64,000 nt of DNA from Streptomyces sp. 840.1. Its GTDB lineage: Bacteria; Actinomycetota; Actinomycetes; Streptomycetales; Streptomycetaceae. The stretch covers positions 62,001 to 126,000 of the forward strand of contig NZ_RJUU01000002.1 in the NCBI RefSeq assembly GCF_003751445.1. Reading direction: 5' to 3'. Below the pieces are notes generated by a model that ran no database searches, was not told where the DNA came from, and worked only from the letters and a program-made list of their open reading frames with translations. A program made the translations under genes and the position numbers. Below, one piece after another: positions 52,462 to 61,904 of the stretch (the first letter of the stretch is position 1; the number at the start of each line of letters is the position of its first letter).

Positions 52462-53820
52462 ATGACTCGCGCCATCACCCTGAACAACGTCAGCAAGGCG
52501 TACGGACGGTCCTCGCGTGCCGTCGACCGTCTCTCGCTCTCCATCGAACCGGGCGAGTTCGTCGTCCTGCTGGGCCCCTCGGGCTGCGGCAAGTCGACGG
52601 TGCTGCGCATGATCGCCGGCCTCGAGGGCGTCTCCGAGGGCGAGGTGCTCCTCGACGGTGAACCGGCGAACCACCTCAGCCCCCGCGAACGCGGAATGGC
52701 CATGGTCTTCCAGAACTTCGCGCTGTACCCGACCATGACCAACCGGGCCAACATCGGCTTCCCGCTGAAACTGGAGAACCCGCGCCAGGACCACAACGAC
52801 CGCATCGAGAGCACGGCCAGGATGCTCGGGATCGAGAGCGTCCTGGACCGGCTTCCCGGCCAGCTCTCCGGCGGAGAGCGCCAGCGCGTCGCGATGGGCC
52901 GGGCCATTTCGCGCCGGCCCTCCGCCTTCCTGATGGACGAGCCGCTCTCCAACCTCGACGCGAAGCTCCGCAACCACCTGCGCGCCGAGATATCCCAGCT
53001 CACCAGGGAACTCGGCGTCACCACCGTCTACGTGACCCACGACCAGGCCGAGGCGATGTCGCTGGGCCACCGGGTCGCCGTGATGCGCGGGGGAGTGCTC
53101 CAGCAGGTCAGCCCGCCGCGCGAGGTGTACGCGCTGCCGGAGAACGTGTTCGTCGCCGCGTTCATCGGCACCCCGCGGATCAACCTGCTCCAGGCCGTCG
53201 TGCACGCCCCCCTGGAGGGGCGGATGTCCATCGACCTCGGCCGCCAGCGCCTCACGCTGACCGAACCGCTCAGCCCGGACCACCAGTTGCTCCGCATCCA
53301 GCAGGGCCGCCGGATCATCGTCGGGCTGCGCTCCGAGGCGGTCCGGATCGCCCCGCCGAGCCGGGCCCGCCCCGGAGAGGTCGCGCTCAGCGGCATCGTC
53401 GAGCACGTCGAGTACCAGGGGCACGAGGCGCTGGTCCACCTCAACACCGGCTCGCGGCCCGCCGTGGTGCCGGACCTGGAATCGGCCCGCCAGGACCACG
53501 GCACCCAGCGCAGGCGCCGCGCCGCCGAAGGCGGAGCGGGGGTGCTGGGGCGGCTCAGAGAACGCGCCGCCGGGCACCTCGGCGGCTCCGTCGCCGTCCT
53601 GGACGCGCCGGAGGCCGACGCGCAGGCGCCCGCCGTGCGCAGCCCCGACCGTCCCGCGGTCACCGCCAGCGACCTCGTGGTGCGCACCGGACCTGACATG
53701 CGGCTGCGCAATGGCGGCCAGGTCCCGCTCCTGGTGGATCTGGCACACCTGTACGTCTTCGACCACCACGGGCGCCGGATCTGCCCGTTGCCCAGGGACG
53801 TTCCGGGGCTGGACATGTAG
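52462..53820 (+). CDS. MsiK/MalK-like sugar ABC transporter ATPase
   Basis: This 452-residue ATPase has Walker [18 protein letters not shown], signature [14 protein letters not shown], Walker [20 protein letters not shown], the switch motif [14 protein letters not shown] and a C-terminal TOBE region ([14 protein letters not shown]). The length and C-terminal part fit MalK/UgpC/MsiK. It has no permease or binding-protein gene beside it; in Streptomyces a shared ATPase serving many sugar importers is known, so this orphan may be a second multipurpose ATPase. The C-terminal tail beyond residue 320 is Arg/Ala-rich and unusual. Confidence 0.9.
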   Translation: MTRAITLNNVSKAYGRSSRAVDRLSLSIEPGEFVVLLGPSGCGKSTVLRMIAGLEGVSEGEVLLDGEPANHLSPRERGMAMVFQNFALYPTMTNRANIGFPLKLENPRQDHNDRIESTARMLGIESVLDRLPGQLSGGERQRVAMGRAISRRPSAFLMDEPLSNLDAKLRNHLRAEISQLTRELGVTTVYVTHDQAEAMSLGHRVAVMRGGVLQQVSPPREVYALPENVFVAAFIGTPRINLLQAVVHAPLEGRMSIDLGRQRLTLTEPLSPDHQLLRIQQGRRIIVGLRSEAVRIAPPSRARPGEVALSGIVEHVEYQGHEALVHLNTGSRPAVVPDLESARQDHGTQRRRRAAEGGAGVLGRLRERAAGHLGGSVAVLDAPEADAQAPAVRSPDRPAVTASDLVVRTGPDMRLRNGGQVPLLVDLAHLYVFDHHGRRICPLPRDVPGLDM

Positions 53821-53867
53821 CGGGGCGTCCGGGCGGGCGCGGAGTGACCTGTGTCTCTGGCGCCAGA

Positions 53868-53886
53868 AAACTAACGGCGCTAGTTT
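53868..53886. promoter_or_regulatory. TetR-type operator upstream of aldehyde dehydrogenase
   Basis: Half-sites AAACTAACG and CGCTAGTTT around G53877, one mismatch between arms, 46 bp before the aldehyde dehydrogenase start. It matches 14 of 19 positions of the site before the acyl-CoA dehydrogenase gene at 60627. Confidence 0.75.
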
Positions 53887-53932
53887 GGGGCGAGGACGAC
53901 CGTGTCCGTCACCGTGCCCGGGAGGAACAGCC

Positions 53933-55327
53933 ATGAAGGCCCACGACGGTATGTACATCGGCGGCGAATGGCGGCCGGCCGCGGGAACGGACACGATCGC
54001 GGTCGTGAATCCGGCGGACGAGCAGGTCATCGCCCACGTCCCGGCCGGGACGGCGGCCGATGTCGACGACGCGGTACGGGCCGCGCGCGCCGCGTTCCCC
54101 GGCTGGGCCGCGACCCCGCCGGCCGAGCGCGCCGCCCGGATCGGCGCGCTGCGCGACGTGCTGGCCGCCCGCAAGGACGAGGTCGCCGAGACGGTCACCG
54201 CCGAACTGGGCTCACCGCTGCCCATGTCGCAGATGGTGCACGCCGGGGTGCCGGTGCTCGTCGCCGGCTCGTACGCCGAACTGGCCGCGACGTACGCCTT
54301 CGAGGAGCGGCACGGCAACTCCACCGTCCTCCTGGAGCCGGTCGGCGTGGTCGGCGCGATCACCCCGTGGAACTACCCGCTGCACCAGATCGTCGCCAAG
54401 GTCGCCCCGGCGCTCGCCGCGGGCTGCACCGTCGTCCTCAAGCCCGCCGAGGACACCCCGCTCACCGCCCAGCTCTTCGCCGAGGCCACCGCTGAGGCGG
54501 GTCTGCCCGCCGGGGTCTTCAACCTGGTCACCGGTACGGGGCCGGTCGCCGGACAGGCCCTCGCCGCGCACGAGGACGTCGACCTGGTCTCCTTCACCGG
54601 CTCCACCGCCGTCGGGAAGCAGATCGGCGCGGCCGCCGGCGGCGCGGTCAAGCGCGTGGCCCTGGAGCTGGGCGGGAAGTCCGCCAACGTCATCCTGCCC
54701 GGCGCCGACCTGGCCAAGGCCGTCAACGTCGGCGTCGCCAACGTGATGTCCAACTCCGGCCAGACGTGCAGCGCCTGGACCCGGATGCTGGTGGACGCCG
54801 ACCGGTACGAGGAGGCCGTGGCCCTGGCCGCCGCAGCCGTCGCCAAGTACGTGCCCGGCGAGCGGGTCGGCCCGCTCGTCAACGCCAAGCAGCAGGCCCG
54901 GGTGCGCGGTTACATCGAGAAGGGCATCGAGGAGGGCGCCCGCGTCGTCGCCGGCGGCCCCGAGGCACCGCTCGCCACGGGCTACTACGTCAGCCCCACC
55001 GTCTTCGCGGACGTCACCCCGCAGATGACCATCGCCCAGGAGGAGATCTTCGGCCCGGTCATCTCGATCCTGAAGTACGAGGACGAGGACGACGCCCTGC
55101 GGATCGCCAACGGCACGGTGTACGGGCTCGCCGGCGCGGTCTGGGCCGCCGACGACGATCGGGCCGTCGCCTTCGCCCGCCGGATGGACACCGGCCAGGT
55201 CGACATCAACGGCGGCCGGTTCAACCCGCTCGCCCCCTTCGGCGGCTACAAGCAGTCCGGCGTCGGCCGCGAACTGGGCGTCCACGGCCTCGCGGAGTAC
55301 CTGCAGACCAAGTCCCTCCAGTTCTGA
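53933..55327 (+). CDS. Aldehyde dehydrogenase family protein
   Basis: This 464-residue enzyme oxidises an aldehyde to the acid with NAD(P)+. It has [28 protein letters not shown], the glycine motif [13 protein letters not shown], catalytic Glu in [12 protein letters not shown] and catalytic Cys in [11 protein letters not shown], then [13 protein letters not shown] and [13 protein letters not shown]. It forms a unit with the alcohol dehydrogenase that follows, suggesting two-step oxidation of an alcohol. GGAGG stands 7 nt before ATG 53933. A palindromic operator lies between promoter and start. Confidence 0.95.
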   Translation: MKAHDGMYIGGEWRPAAGTDTIAVVNPADEQVIAHVPAGTAADVDDAVRAARAAFPGWAATPPAERAARIGALRDVLAARKDEVAETVTAELGSPLPMSQMVHAGVPVLVAGSYAELAATYAFEERHGNSTVLLEPVGVVGAITPWNYPLHQIVAKVAPALAAGCTVVLKPAEDTPLTAQLFAEATAEAGLPAGVFNLVTGTGPVAGQALAAHEDVDLVSFTGSTAVGKQIGAAAGGAVKRVALELGGKSANVILPGADLAKAVNVGVANVMSNSGQTCSAWTRMLVDADRYEEAVALAAAAVAKYVPGERVGPLVNAKQQARVRGYIEKGIEEGARVVAGGPEAPLATGYYVSPTVFADVTPQMTIAQEEIFGPVISILKYEDEDDALRIANGTVYGLAGAVWAADDDRAVAFARRMDTGQVDINGGRFNPLAPFGGYKQSGVGRELGVHGLAEYLQTKSLQF

Positions 55328-55381
55328 CAGTCCGGACCGTCCTGACAGACCTGATAGACCTGACAGTTCTGACAGTTCTGA
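55322..55381 (+). repeat. Short tandem repeats between the dehydrogenase genes
   Basis: Five to six imperfect units of about 10 bp built on CCTGACAG/TTCTGACAG fill most of the gap between the aldehyde and alcohol dehydrogenase genes. They are not coding and do not fold into a strong hairpin. Confidence 0.65.
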
Positions 55382-55424
55382 GTACGTTCCCCAGCCGCAC
55401 CCCCGATCAGCAAGGAGCCATCCC

Positions 55425-56504
55425 GTGGTCCGCGCCGCCGTACTGCCCGCCGTCGGAGCCCCGCTGGAGATCACCGGCATCGAACTTCCGGAGCCCGGCC
55501 CCGGCCAGCTCCGCGTCCGGCTCGCCGCGGCCGGGGTCTGCCACTCGGACCTCTCGCTGTCCAACGGCACGATGCGGGTGCCGGTGCCCGCCGTCCTCGG
55601 CCACGAGGGAGCCGGCACGGTGCTCTCCGTGGGCGAGGGTGTCGGCCATGTCGCACCCGGTGACGGCGTGGTGCTCAACTGGGCCCCGTCCTGCGGCAAC
55701 TGTCACCACTGCGGGATCGGCGAGGTCTGGCTCTGCGCCAACGCACTGGCCGGGGCGGCGAACATCCACGCCCGCACCTCCGACGGCACCGAGCTCCACC
55801 CCGGGCTGAACGTCGCCGCCTTCGCCGAGGAGACCGTGGTCGCCGCGAACTGCGTGCTGCCCGCACCGGCCGGCGTCCCGCTCACCGACGCCGCGCTGCT
55901 CGGCTGCGCGGTGCTGACCGGGTACGGCGCGGTCCATCACAGCGCGCAGGTCCGTGCGGGGGAGTCCGTCGTGGTGTTCGGCATCGGAGGCGTGGGTCTC
56001 GCGGTGCTCCAGTCCGCCCGGATCGCGGGCGCCGCGCGGATCATCGCGGTGGACGTCTCCCCGGACAAGGAGGAGCTGGCCCGGCGGGCGGGCGCCACCG
56101 ACTACGTCATCGCCTCGGCCACCACGCCCCGCGAGATCCGCGGCCTCACCGGCGGCCAGGGCGCGGACGTCGCGATCGAGTGCGTCGGCCGGGCCGCCAC
56201 CATCCGTACCGCCTGGGAGTCCACCCGCAGGGGCGGCCGCACCACGGTCGTCGGCATCGGTGGCAAGGACCAGGAGGTGACCTTCAACGCCCTGGAGATC
56301 TTCCACTGGGGCCGCTCCCTGACGGGCTGCGTGTACGGGAACAGCGTCCCGGCCCGCGACCTGCCGGTGCTGGCCGCGCACATCGCGGCGGGCCGCTTCG
56401 ACCTCTCCATGATGGTCACCGAACGGATCGGTCTCGACGGCATCCCGGCCGCCTTCGACAACATGATCGCCGGCAAGGGCGGCCGGGCCCTGGTGGTCTT
56501 CTAG
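55425..56504 (+). CDS. Zinc-dependent alcohol dehydrogenase
   Basis: This 359-residue enzyme binds catalytic zinc through Cys in GVCHSDLSLSNG and His-Glu in GHEGAG, and structural zinc through the four cysteines of SCGNCHHCGIGEVWLCAN. The NAD-binding part has VFGIGGVGLAVLQSARIAGA with Asp after the second strand (VDVSP), which favours NAD+. It should oxidise a primary alcohol to the aldehyde used by the preceding dehydrogenase, or work in reverse. GTG 55425 with AAGGAG upstream. Confidence 0.94.
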   Translation: MVRAAVLPAVGAPLEITGIELPEPGPGQLRVRLAAAGVCHSDLSLSNGTMRVPVPAVLGHEGAGTVLSVGEGVGHVAPGDGVVLNWAPSCGNCHHCGIGEVWLCANALAGAANIHARTSDGTELHPGLNVAAFAEETVVAANCVLPAPAGVPLTDAALLGCAVLTGYGAVHHSAQVRAGESVVVFGIGGVGLAVLQSARIAGAARIIAVDVSPDKEELARRAGATDYVIASATTPREIRGLTGGQGADVAIECVGRAATIRTAWESTRRGGRTTVVGIGGKDQEVTFNALEIFHWGRSLTGCVYGNSVPARDLPVLAAHIAAGRFDLSMMVTERIGLDGIPAAFDNMIAGKGGRALVVF

Positions 56505-56634
56505 GGTGTGTTCCGAAGGTGGCGTCGTCCGTCCCGCAGGGCGGGCGTGGCGGGCCTCCCCTGCTCGGGCGAAGCCGAGAGCCGGCACCGTGGCCGCGCG
56601 GGTGCTCGGGCGTCAAGGCCAGGAGCTACCTGGC

Positions 56635-57195
56635 TCAGAGAGGTGCCATATGCAACTCGCCGATGACGTCGAGGCCGACCCGCGCCGCCAGCCAAGCAGC
56701 TCGCTGGGCTTCGACCTGCTTCACGTGGACGTACACCGTGTGGTCCGTCGCGGGCTCCTGGAGACAGAGGTCGCGGGCATTCACACATAGCGTCACGTAG
56801 GCGCCCCTGGTGCCACCGCAGCCGAGTCCCACCTCCGGAGCCTCCGGCCAACCACTGAAATCCCAGCGCACCATGGCCGGGGCGTCCCCCGCCGCCACCA
56901 GGAACGCCTCCACGTCTTCGTCCGCCATGCACCACCTGCTCATGAAGAGGGGGAGGTGCTGTGACGGAGAGTCACCCTTCTTCGAAGAGCCGTGCCGGTC
57001 GGCCCCGTGGGACCACCAGTCGGCGTTCGGCATCACCGCGCTCAACCGCTCCAGCTCCCGGGGCGTGGAGACCCGTGCTTCGAAGTCGACTTCGAGTTCC
57101 CCGGTGTCAGCGAGATCGAGCAGCTGCCCGGCGACTCGCAGTGCCTCCGCAATATCCGTCGTCCTCAGCACCGCCTGCGCGTACGAGTTGCTCAT
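56635..57195 (-). CDS. Protein of unknown function
   Basis: This 186-residue protein is not recognised. It has a helical start (TTDIAEALRVAGQLLDLAD), a Trp-rich middle (NADWWSHGADRHGSSKKGDSP) and a sheet-rich end (GAYVTLCVNARDLCLQEP, TVYVHVKQVEAQRAAWLAARV). No signal peptide or membrane segment is present. ATG 57195. Third-position GC is lower than its neighbours, which may mark transfer. It stands alone between an alcohol dehydrogenase and PPK2. Confidence 0.55.
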   Translation of the reverse strand: MSNSYAQAVLRTTDIAEALRVAGQLLDLADTGELEVDFEARVSTPRELERLSAVMPNADWWSHGADRHGSSKKGDSPSQHLPLFMSRWCMADEDVEAFLVAAGDAPAMVRWDFSGWPEAPEVGLGCGGTRGAYVTLCVNARDLCLQEPATDHTVYVHVKQVEAQRAAWLAARVGLDVIGELHMAPL

Positions 57196-57305
57196 GACGG
57201 GCAGTCTGCCAAGTCACCCGACGGTCGACGATCGAATATCTGAGCAATCTCCGGCTCCGGACCGATCACAACCCGGCACCACGCAGAGGTCAAAGAACAG
57301 GCTGG

Positions 57306-58229
57306 TTAATCCCGCGAGTGGCCCGTCAGTAGCCGGGACGCCATCTCCCCCTGTTCGAACAGCTGGGCGGCCGGGCCCACGACCAGCGGGTCCGGCCGCC
57401 CGGCCACCGACGCGTCCTTGCCCGGGTAGTCGAAGCGGTGCAGCACGTGCCGGATCGCCTCCAGCCGGGCCCGCTTCTTGTCGTTGCTCTTCACCACGGT
57501 CCAGGGCGCGTCCGCCGTGTCCGTGTGGAAGAGCATCAGCTCCTTCGCCTCGGTGTACGCGTCCCACTTGTCGAGCGAGGCGAGGTCGACCGGGCTCAGC
57601 TTCCACTGCCGCACCGGATCGGTCTGCCGGTTCATGAACCGGTTGCGCTGCTCGTTGCGCGAGACGGAGAACCAGAACTTCACCAGGTGGATGCCGTCCC
57701 GCGCCAGCATCCGCTCGAACCCCGGTGTCTGGTGCATGAATTCGAGGTACTCGCGGGTCGAGCAGTACCCCATCACCCGCTCCACCCCGGCCCGGTTGTA
57801 CCAGGACCGGTCGAACAGCACGATCTCCCCGGCCGCCGGCAGGTGTGCCACGTAGCGCTGGAAGTACCACTGGGTGCGTTCGCGCTCGGTGGGCTTCTCC
57901 AGCGCCACCACCCGCGCGCCACGCGGATTGAGGTTCTCGGTGAAGCGCTTGATCGTGCCGCCCTTGCCCGCGGCGTCGCGGCCCTCGAAGAGCACGACGA
58001 GGCGCTCGTCGTGCTCCTTGACCCAGTGCTGGAGCTTGAGCAGTTCGATCTGGAGGGCCCGCTTGGACCTGTCGTACGCCTTGCGGCGGAGCTTCTCGGT
58101 GTACGGATAGTCCTCCCGCCAGGCGTCACGGGGGTGGCCCTCGGGCGTCACCAGGGGCGGCTTGGGTGCCGCCTGCTTCCCCTTCGTCCTCCTGCTAGGG
58201 CCGCTCCGCCGCTCGGCGCTCCGCGTCAT
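57306..58229 (-). CDS. ppk2: Polyphosphate kinase 2
   Basis: This 307-residue PPK2 moves phosphate between polyphosphate and nucleotides. It has the Walker A LFEGRDAAGKGGTIKRFTENL, the acidic lid GEIVLFDRSWYNRAGVERVMG, and FWFSVSRNEQRNRFMNRQTDPVRQWKLSPVD, all typical of class I PPK2. ATG 58229 overlaps the tail of the EamA gene by 35 nt; a GTG/ATG further upstream is possible. It is the last gene of a run on this strand. Confidence 0.93.
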   Translation of the reverse strand: MTRSAERRSGPSRRTKGKQAAPKPPLVTPEGHPRDAWREDYPYTEKLRRKAYDRSKRALQIELLKLQHWVKEHDERLVVLFEGRDAAGKGGTIKRFTENLNPRGARVVALEKPTERERTQWYFQRYVAHLPAAGEIVLFDRSWYNRAGVERVMGYCSTREYLEFMHQTPGFERMLARDGIHLVKFWFSVSRNEQRNRFMNRQTDPVRQWKLSPVDLASLDKWDAYTEAKELMLFHTDTADAPWTVVKSNDKKRARLEAIRHVLHRFDYPGKDASVAGRPDPLVVGPAAQLFEQGEMASRLLTGHSRD

Positions 58230-59166
58230 GACGGGGTCCCTCCATCGGCCGGGCCGGATTCCTCCGCGTCGCACCAGTCTGCGTACGCGTCCGGGACACC
58301 GCCACCCCGGCGAGGCAGAGCAGCCCGCCGCCGATGGTGAGCAGGGCGGGGACCTCGTCCAGCAGCAGCCAGCCCATCAGCACGACGAGCGCGGGCACCG
58401 CGTAGGTGGTGGCGCCCATCCGCCCGGCGGTGGTGCGGGCCAGCGCGTAGGCCCAGGTGGTGAAGGCCAGCGCGGTCGGGAAGAGGCCGAGGTAGACCAT
58501 GTTCAGCGTCGCGGACAGCGGCGCGTCGGCGGCGTCGGAGACCAGCGCGCCGGAGAACGGCAGGCACGCCACCGTGCCGACCAGGCAGCCGAACGTGGTG
58601 ATCTGGAGCGCCGACCCGTGCCCGAGCGCCGGCTTCTGGCCGACCACCCCGGCCGCGTACGCCACCGCGGCCAGCAGGCAGAGCAGCACGCCCAGGACCG
58701 AGGAGCTCCCCTTGCCCGACATGGAGAGCCCCACGACCACGGCGCCCGCGAAGGACACGCCCATGCCCATCGCCAGCCGGCGCGGCAGGCCCTCGCCGAG
58801 CAGCCGGGAGCCGAGCAGGGCGATGAGCAGCGGCCCGATGTTCACGACCATGGCGGCCGTTCCCGCGTCGACCTGCTGCTCACCCCAGTTGAGCACCACC
58901 ATGTACAGGCCGAACCACAGGAGTCCGGAGGCGATGATCCCGGGCCAGGCCGCCCGCCCGGGAAGGCCCTCGCGCCGCAGGAGCAGGAGCGCGCCCAGGG
59001 CCAGTGAGCCGGTCAGCAGCCGTCCGAGGGCCAGAGCGCCGGGGGAGTAGGCCTCGCCCGCGCTGCGGATGGAGACGAAGGCGGAGGCCCACAGCACCAC
59101 GGTGGTGCAGGCGGCGGCGGGGGCCCGCCAGTCGGAGCGTGGCGCGGGGGCGGGGATAGTCGTCAT
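58195..59166 (-). CDS. EamA/DMT-family transporter
   Basis: This 323-residue membrane protein has ten helices in two five-helix repeats, the pattern of the drug/metabolite transporter superfamily, with conserved WYGxxYM-like SGLLWFGLYMVVLNWGEQQV and LAFTTWAYALARTTAGRMGATTY. The C-terminal 40 residues are polar and Arg-rich. It lies 33 nt downstream of an ArsR-type regulator on the same strand, so regulator and exporter are probably co-transcribed. Confidence 0.9.
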   Translation of the reverse strand: MTTIPAPAPRSDWRAPAAACTTVVLWASAFVSIRSAGEAYSPGALALGRLLTGSLALGALLLLRREGLPGRAAWPGIIASGLLWFGLYMVVLNWGEQQVDAGTAAMVVNIGPLLIALLGSRLLGEGLPRRLAMGMGVSFAGAVVVGLSMSGKGSSSVLGVLLCLLAAVAYAAGVVGQKPALGHGSALQITTFGCLVGTVACLPFSGALVSDAADAPLSATLNMVYLGLFPTALAFTTWAYALARTTAGRMGATTYAVPALVVLMGWLLLDEVPALLTIGGGLLCLAGVAVSRTRTQTGATRRNPARPMEGPRHDAERRAAERP

Positions 59167-59199
59167 GGCCCTGACCGTAAGGCCGTGATCGTTCGGCGC

Positions 59200-59910
59200 C
59201 TACCGAATTGTGGCCGGCTCGATGCCCAGCCGGGCGGCCAGGGCCCGTTCCCCTTCCGGGGTGGCCCGCACCGCCCGCCCGGACCCGATCCGTACGCACC
59301 AGCCGGACTCCAGCACGTGGCGGCACAGGGCGGCGCCCGCGGCGCCCGCCAGATGCGGCCTGCGCTCGGTCCAGTCCAGGCAGCCGCGGACGAGGGGACG
59401 CCGCGATCCGGTCTCCAGGGCGATCCCCAGTGCGCCGAACCAGTCGAGTCCCGCGTCGGTGAGCGCGAAGCCGGTGTCCTGGCGCAGCAACCCCCGTCCG
59501 GTCATGGCGTCGGTGATCGCGAGTCCGATGCGGCCCGCGAGATGGTCGTAGCAGGTGCGGCCGCGGGCCAGGGCGTTGTCGGCGCCCGAGGCGCCCAGGC
59601 TGCGGGGTGCGGAGGGGGCGCCGGGGGCCTCCCGGCCCGCCAGTTCCTCGACGAGGTGGGCGACCTGCTCGCCGGCGAGCCGCACATAGCGGTGCCGGCC
59701 CTGCCGCTCCTCGGCCAGCAGCCCGCCCGCGACGAGCTTGCCCAGGTGCTCGCTGGCGGTCGACGGGGCCACCGACGCGTGCCGGGCCAGCTCGCCCGCC
59801 GTCCACGCCCGGCCGTCGAGCAGGGCCAGGCAGAAGACGGCGCGGGTCTCGTCCGCGAGGAGGGCGGCCAGGGCGGCGAGGCGGGGCGCGGCGGGGTCGG
59901 GGTATGCCAT
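59200..59910 (-). CDS. ArsR-family-like winged-helix regulator
   Basis: This 236-residue protein has an ArsR-type winged helix (AALLADETRAVFCLALLDGRAWTAGELARHASVAPSTASEHLGKL in two parts) and a wing with RQGRHRYVRL. It lacks the Cys metal sites of classical ArsR and has a long C-terminal domain (about 130 residues) common to helix-turn-helix proteins that control transporters. It lies between a TetR gene and the EamA exporter and may control the latter. Confidence 0.87.
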   Translation of the reverse strand: MAYPDPAAPRLAALAALLADETRAVFCLALLDGRAWTAGELARHASVAPSTASEHLGKLVAGGLLAEERQGRHRYVRLAGEQVAHLVEELAGREAPGAPSAPRSLGASGADNALARGRTCYDHLAGRIGLAITDAMTGRGLLRQDTGFALTDAGLDWFGALGIALETGSRRPLVRGCLDWTERRPHLAGAAGAALCRHVLESGWCVRIGSGRAVRATPEGERALAARLGIEPATIR

Positions 59911-59925
59911 GTGTTCCAGGATGCG

Positions 59926-60600
59926 TCAGGAACGCTTCGGCGCCGGCCGAACGGTCCCGGCGGCCGTGGGCGGCGCGTACTGGAGCCCGAGGCCGTCGAT
60001 CAGCGCGCGCAGCCCCGTCTCGAAGGCCCCCTCGTCGACCTGCTGGCGGCGTTCGGCCAGCAGATGGGCCTGGCCGAGGTGCGGGTAGTCGGCGGGGTCG
60101 TACGCCGTCTCGTCGTCCACGAAGCCCCGGGCGAAGGAGCCGAGCGCCGAGCCGGTGATGAAGTAGCGCATCAGGGCGCCGATGTACGTGGCCTGGGCGG
60201 GCGGCCAGCCCGCGCGGACCATGGCGCCGAACACCGCGTCGGCCACCCGCAGACCGGCCGGGCGGCGGCCGGGCCCCTGCGCCAGCACCGGGACGATGTG
60301 CGGGTGCTCGGTGAGCGCCGCACGGTAGGAGACCGCCCAGTCGTGCAGGGCGGCCCGCCAGTCACGGCTGTCGGACTCGTCGAACATCGACAGATCGACC
60401 TGCGCGGAGACGGCGTCGGCGACCGCGTCCAGGATCTCGTCCTTGTTGCGGAAGTGGTTGTACAGCGACGGTCCGCTGACCCCGAGCTCGGCCGCCAGCC
60501 GCCGCGTCGAGACGGCGTCGAGCCCCTCGGCGTCCACGAGGGCACCCGCCGTGGCGACGATGCGGTCTCTGCTGAGGAGGGGCTTGCGCGGGCGGGCCAT
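59926..60600 (-). CDS. TetR-family repressor, probable regulator of acyl-CoA dehydrogenase
   Basis: This 224-residue protein has the helix-turn-helix GLDAVSTRRLAAELGVSGPSLYNHFRNKDEILDAVADAV (residues about 28-65) and a TetR ligand domain with AALHDWAVSYRAALTEHPH. It is divergent from the acyl-CoA dehydrogenase gene, with a clear palindrome between them. ATG 60600 is chosen; a start three codons upstream is possible. It may also bind the related site before the aldehyde dehydrogenase. Confidence 0.9.
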   Translation of the reverse strand: MARPRKPLLSRDRIVATAGALVDAEGLDAVSTRRLAAELGVSGPSLYNHFRNKDEILDAVADAVSAQVDLSMFDESDSRDWRAALHDWAVSYRAALTEHPHIVPVLAQGPGRRPAGLRVADAVFGAMVRAGWPPAQATYIGALMRYFITGSALGSFARGFVDDETAYDPADYPHLGQAHLLAERRQQVDEGAFETGLRALIDGLGLQYAPPTAAGTVRPAPKRS

Positions 60601-60626
60601 GCGGCACATAGTAGGGCCAGGGCATT

Positions 60627-60645
60627 AAACTAGCAGTGCTAATTA
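60627..60645. promoter_or_regulatory. TetR operator between TetR and acyl-CoA dehydrogenase genes
   Basis: Half-sites AAACTAGCA and TGCTAATTA around G60636, 17 bp before the acyl-CoA dehydrogenase start. The arms agree at seven of nine positions. Confidence 0.75.
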
Positions 60646-60662
60646 AACTGGAGGGCCGAGCG

Positions 60663-61814
60663 ATGAACCTGGAGCTCAGCGAGGAGCAGGAAGCCGTCAG
60701 GCAGCTCGCCGAGGACTTCGTCGCCCGCGACATCGCGCCGCACGTCGTCGAGTGGGACCGGGCCGAGAACGTCGACAAGTCGATCGTCAAGAAGCTGGGT
60801 TCCCTCGGCTTCCTCGGGCTGACCGTCCCCGAGGAGTACGGCGGCTCGGGCGGCGACCACCTCGCGTACTGCCTGGTGACGGAGGAACTCGGCCGTGGCG
60901 ACTCCTCGGTCCGCGGCATCGTCTCCGTCTCCCTGGGGCTGGTCGCCAAGACCATCGCCGCATGGGGCGACGAGGAGCAGAAGCGGCAGTGGCTGCCGAG
61001 GCTGACCTCGGGCGACGCGGTGGGCTGCTTCGGGCTCACCGAACCGGGCACCGGTTCGGACGCCGGGAACCTGACCACCAGGGCCGTGCGGGACGGCGGG
61101 GACTACGTCATCAACGGCTCCAAGATGTTCATCACCAACGGCACCTGGGCCGATGTGGTGCTGCTCTTCGCCCGCACCAACGACACCCCCGGCCACAAGG
61201 GCATATCCGCCTTCCTGGTCCCCGCCGACACCCCCGGCCTCAGCCGTCGCACCATCCACGGCAAGCTCGGCCTGCGCGGCCAGGCGACCGCCGAGGTGGT
61301 ACTCGAGGACGTCCGGGTCCCCGCCGCTGCGCTGATCGGCCCCGAGGGCAAGGGCTTCTCGATCGCCATGTCCGCGCTGGCCAAGGGGCGGATGTCGGTG
61401 GCGGCCGGCTGTGTGGGCATCGCCCAGGCCGCGCTGGACGCCGCCGTCGGATACGCCGGTGAACGCGAACAGTTCGGCAGGCCCATCGCGGGCTACCAGC
61501 TCGTCCAGGAGCTCATCAGCGACATCGCCGTGGACGTCGACGCCGCCCGGCTGCTCACCTGGCGGGTGGCCGACCTGATCGACCGGGGCGAGGAGTTCGC
61601 CACCGCCGCCTCCAAGGCCAAGCTCTTCGCCTCCGAGGCCGCCGTACGCGCCGCCAACAACGCCCTCCAGGTGTTCGGCGGCTACGGCTACATCGACGAG
61701 TACCCGGTCGGCAAGCTGCTGCGCGACGCCCGCGTGATGACGCTCTACGAGGGAACCAGCCAGATCCAGAAGCTGATCATCGGCCGGGCGCTCACCGGGG
61801 TCTCCGCCTTCTGA
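60663..61814 (+). CDS. Acyl-CoA dehydrogenase
   Basis: This 383-residue flavoenzyme makes the alpha-beta double bond in an acyl-CoA. It shows GFLGLTVPEEYGGSGGD, CFGLTEPGTGSDAGNL, FITNGTWADV, GLRGQATAEVVLEDVRVP, QVFGGYGYIDEYPV and the catalytic Glu in MTLYEGTSQIQ. Length and motifs fit short/branched-chain or butyryl-CoA types. GGAGGG stands 8 nt before ATG 60663. It is controlled, very likely, by the divergent TetR. Confidence 0.95.
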   Translation: MNLELSEEQEAVRQLAEDFVARDIAPHVVEWDRAENVDKSIVKKLGSLGFLGLTVPEEYGGSGGDHLAYCLVTEELGRGDSSVRGIVSVSLGLVAKTIAAWGDEEQKRQWLPRLTSGDAVGCFGLTEPGTGSDAGNLTTRAVRDGGDYVINGSKMFITNGTWADVVLLFARTNDTPGHKGISAFLVPADTPGLSRRTIHGKLGLRGQATAEVVLEDVRVPAAALIGPEGKGFSIAMSALAKGRMSVAAGCVGIAQAALDAAVGYAGEREQFGRPIAGYQLVQELISDIAVDVDAARLLTWRVADLIDRGEEFATAASKAKLFASEAAVRAANNALQVFGGYGYIDEYPVGKLLRDARVMTLYEGTSQIQKLIIGRALTGVSAF

Positions 61815-61904
61815 GGCCGGGCCCGCACCCGAACGGGCGTCTGAGTACCTGACTGAGTACCCCGACGGATGTGGTGTGCGTCATACCGCCGGATGCTGGG
61901 CGGC

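Noticed and set aside
56505..56634. Sequence after the alcohol dehydrogenase that looked like an IS end (GGGTGTGTTCCGAAGG)
   Set aside because: No matching inverted end or target duplication could be found nearby.
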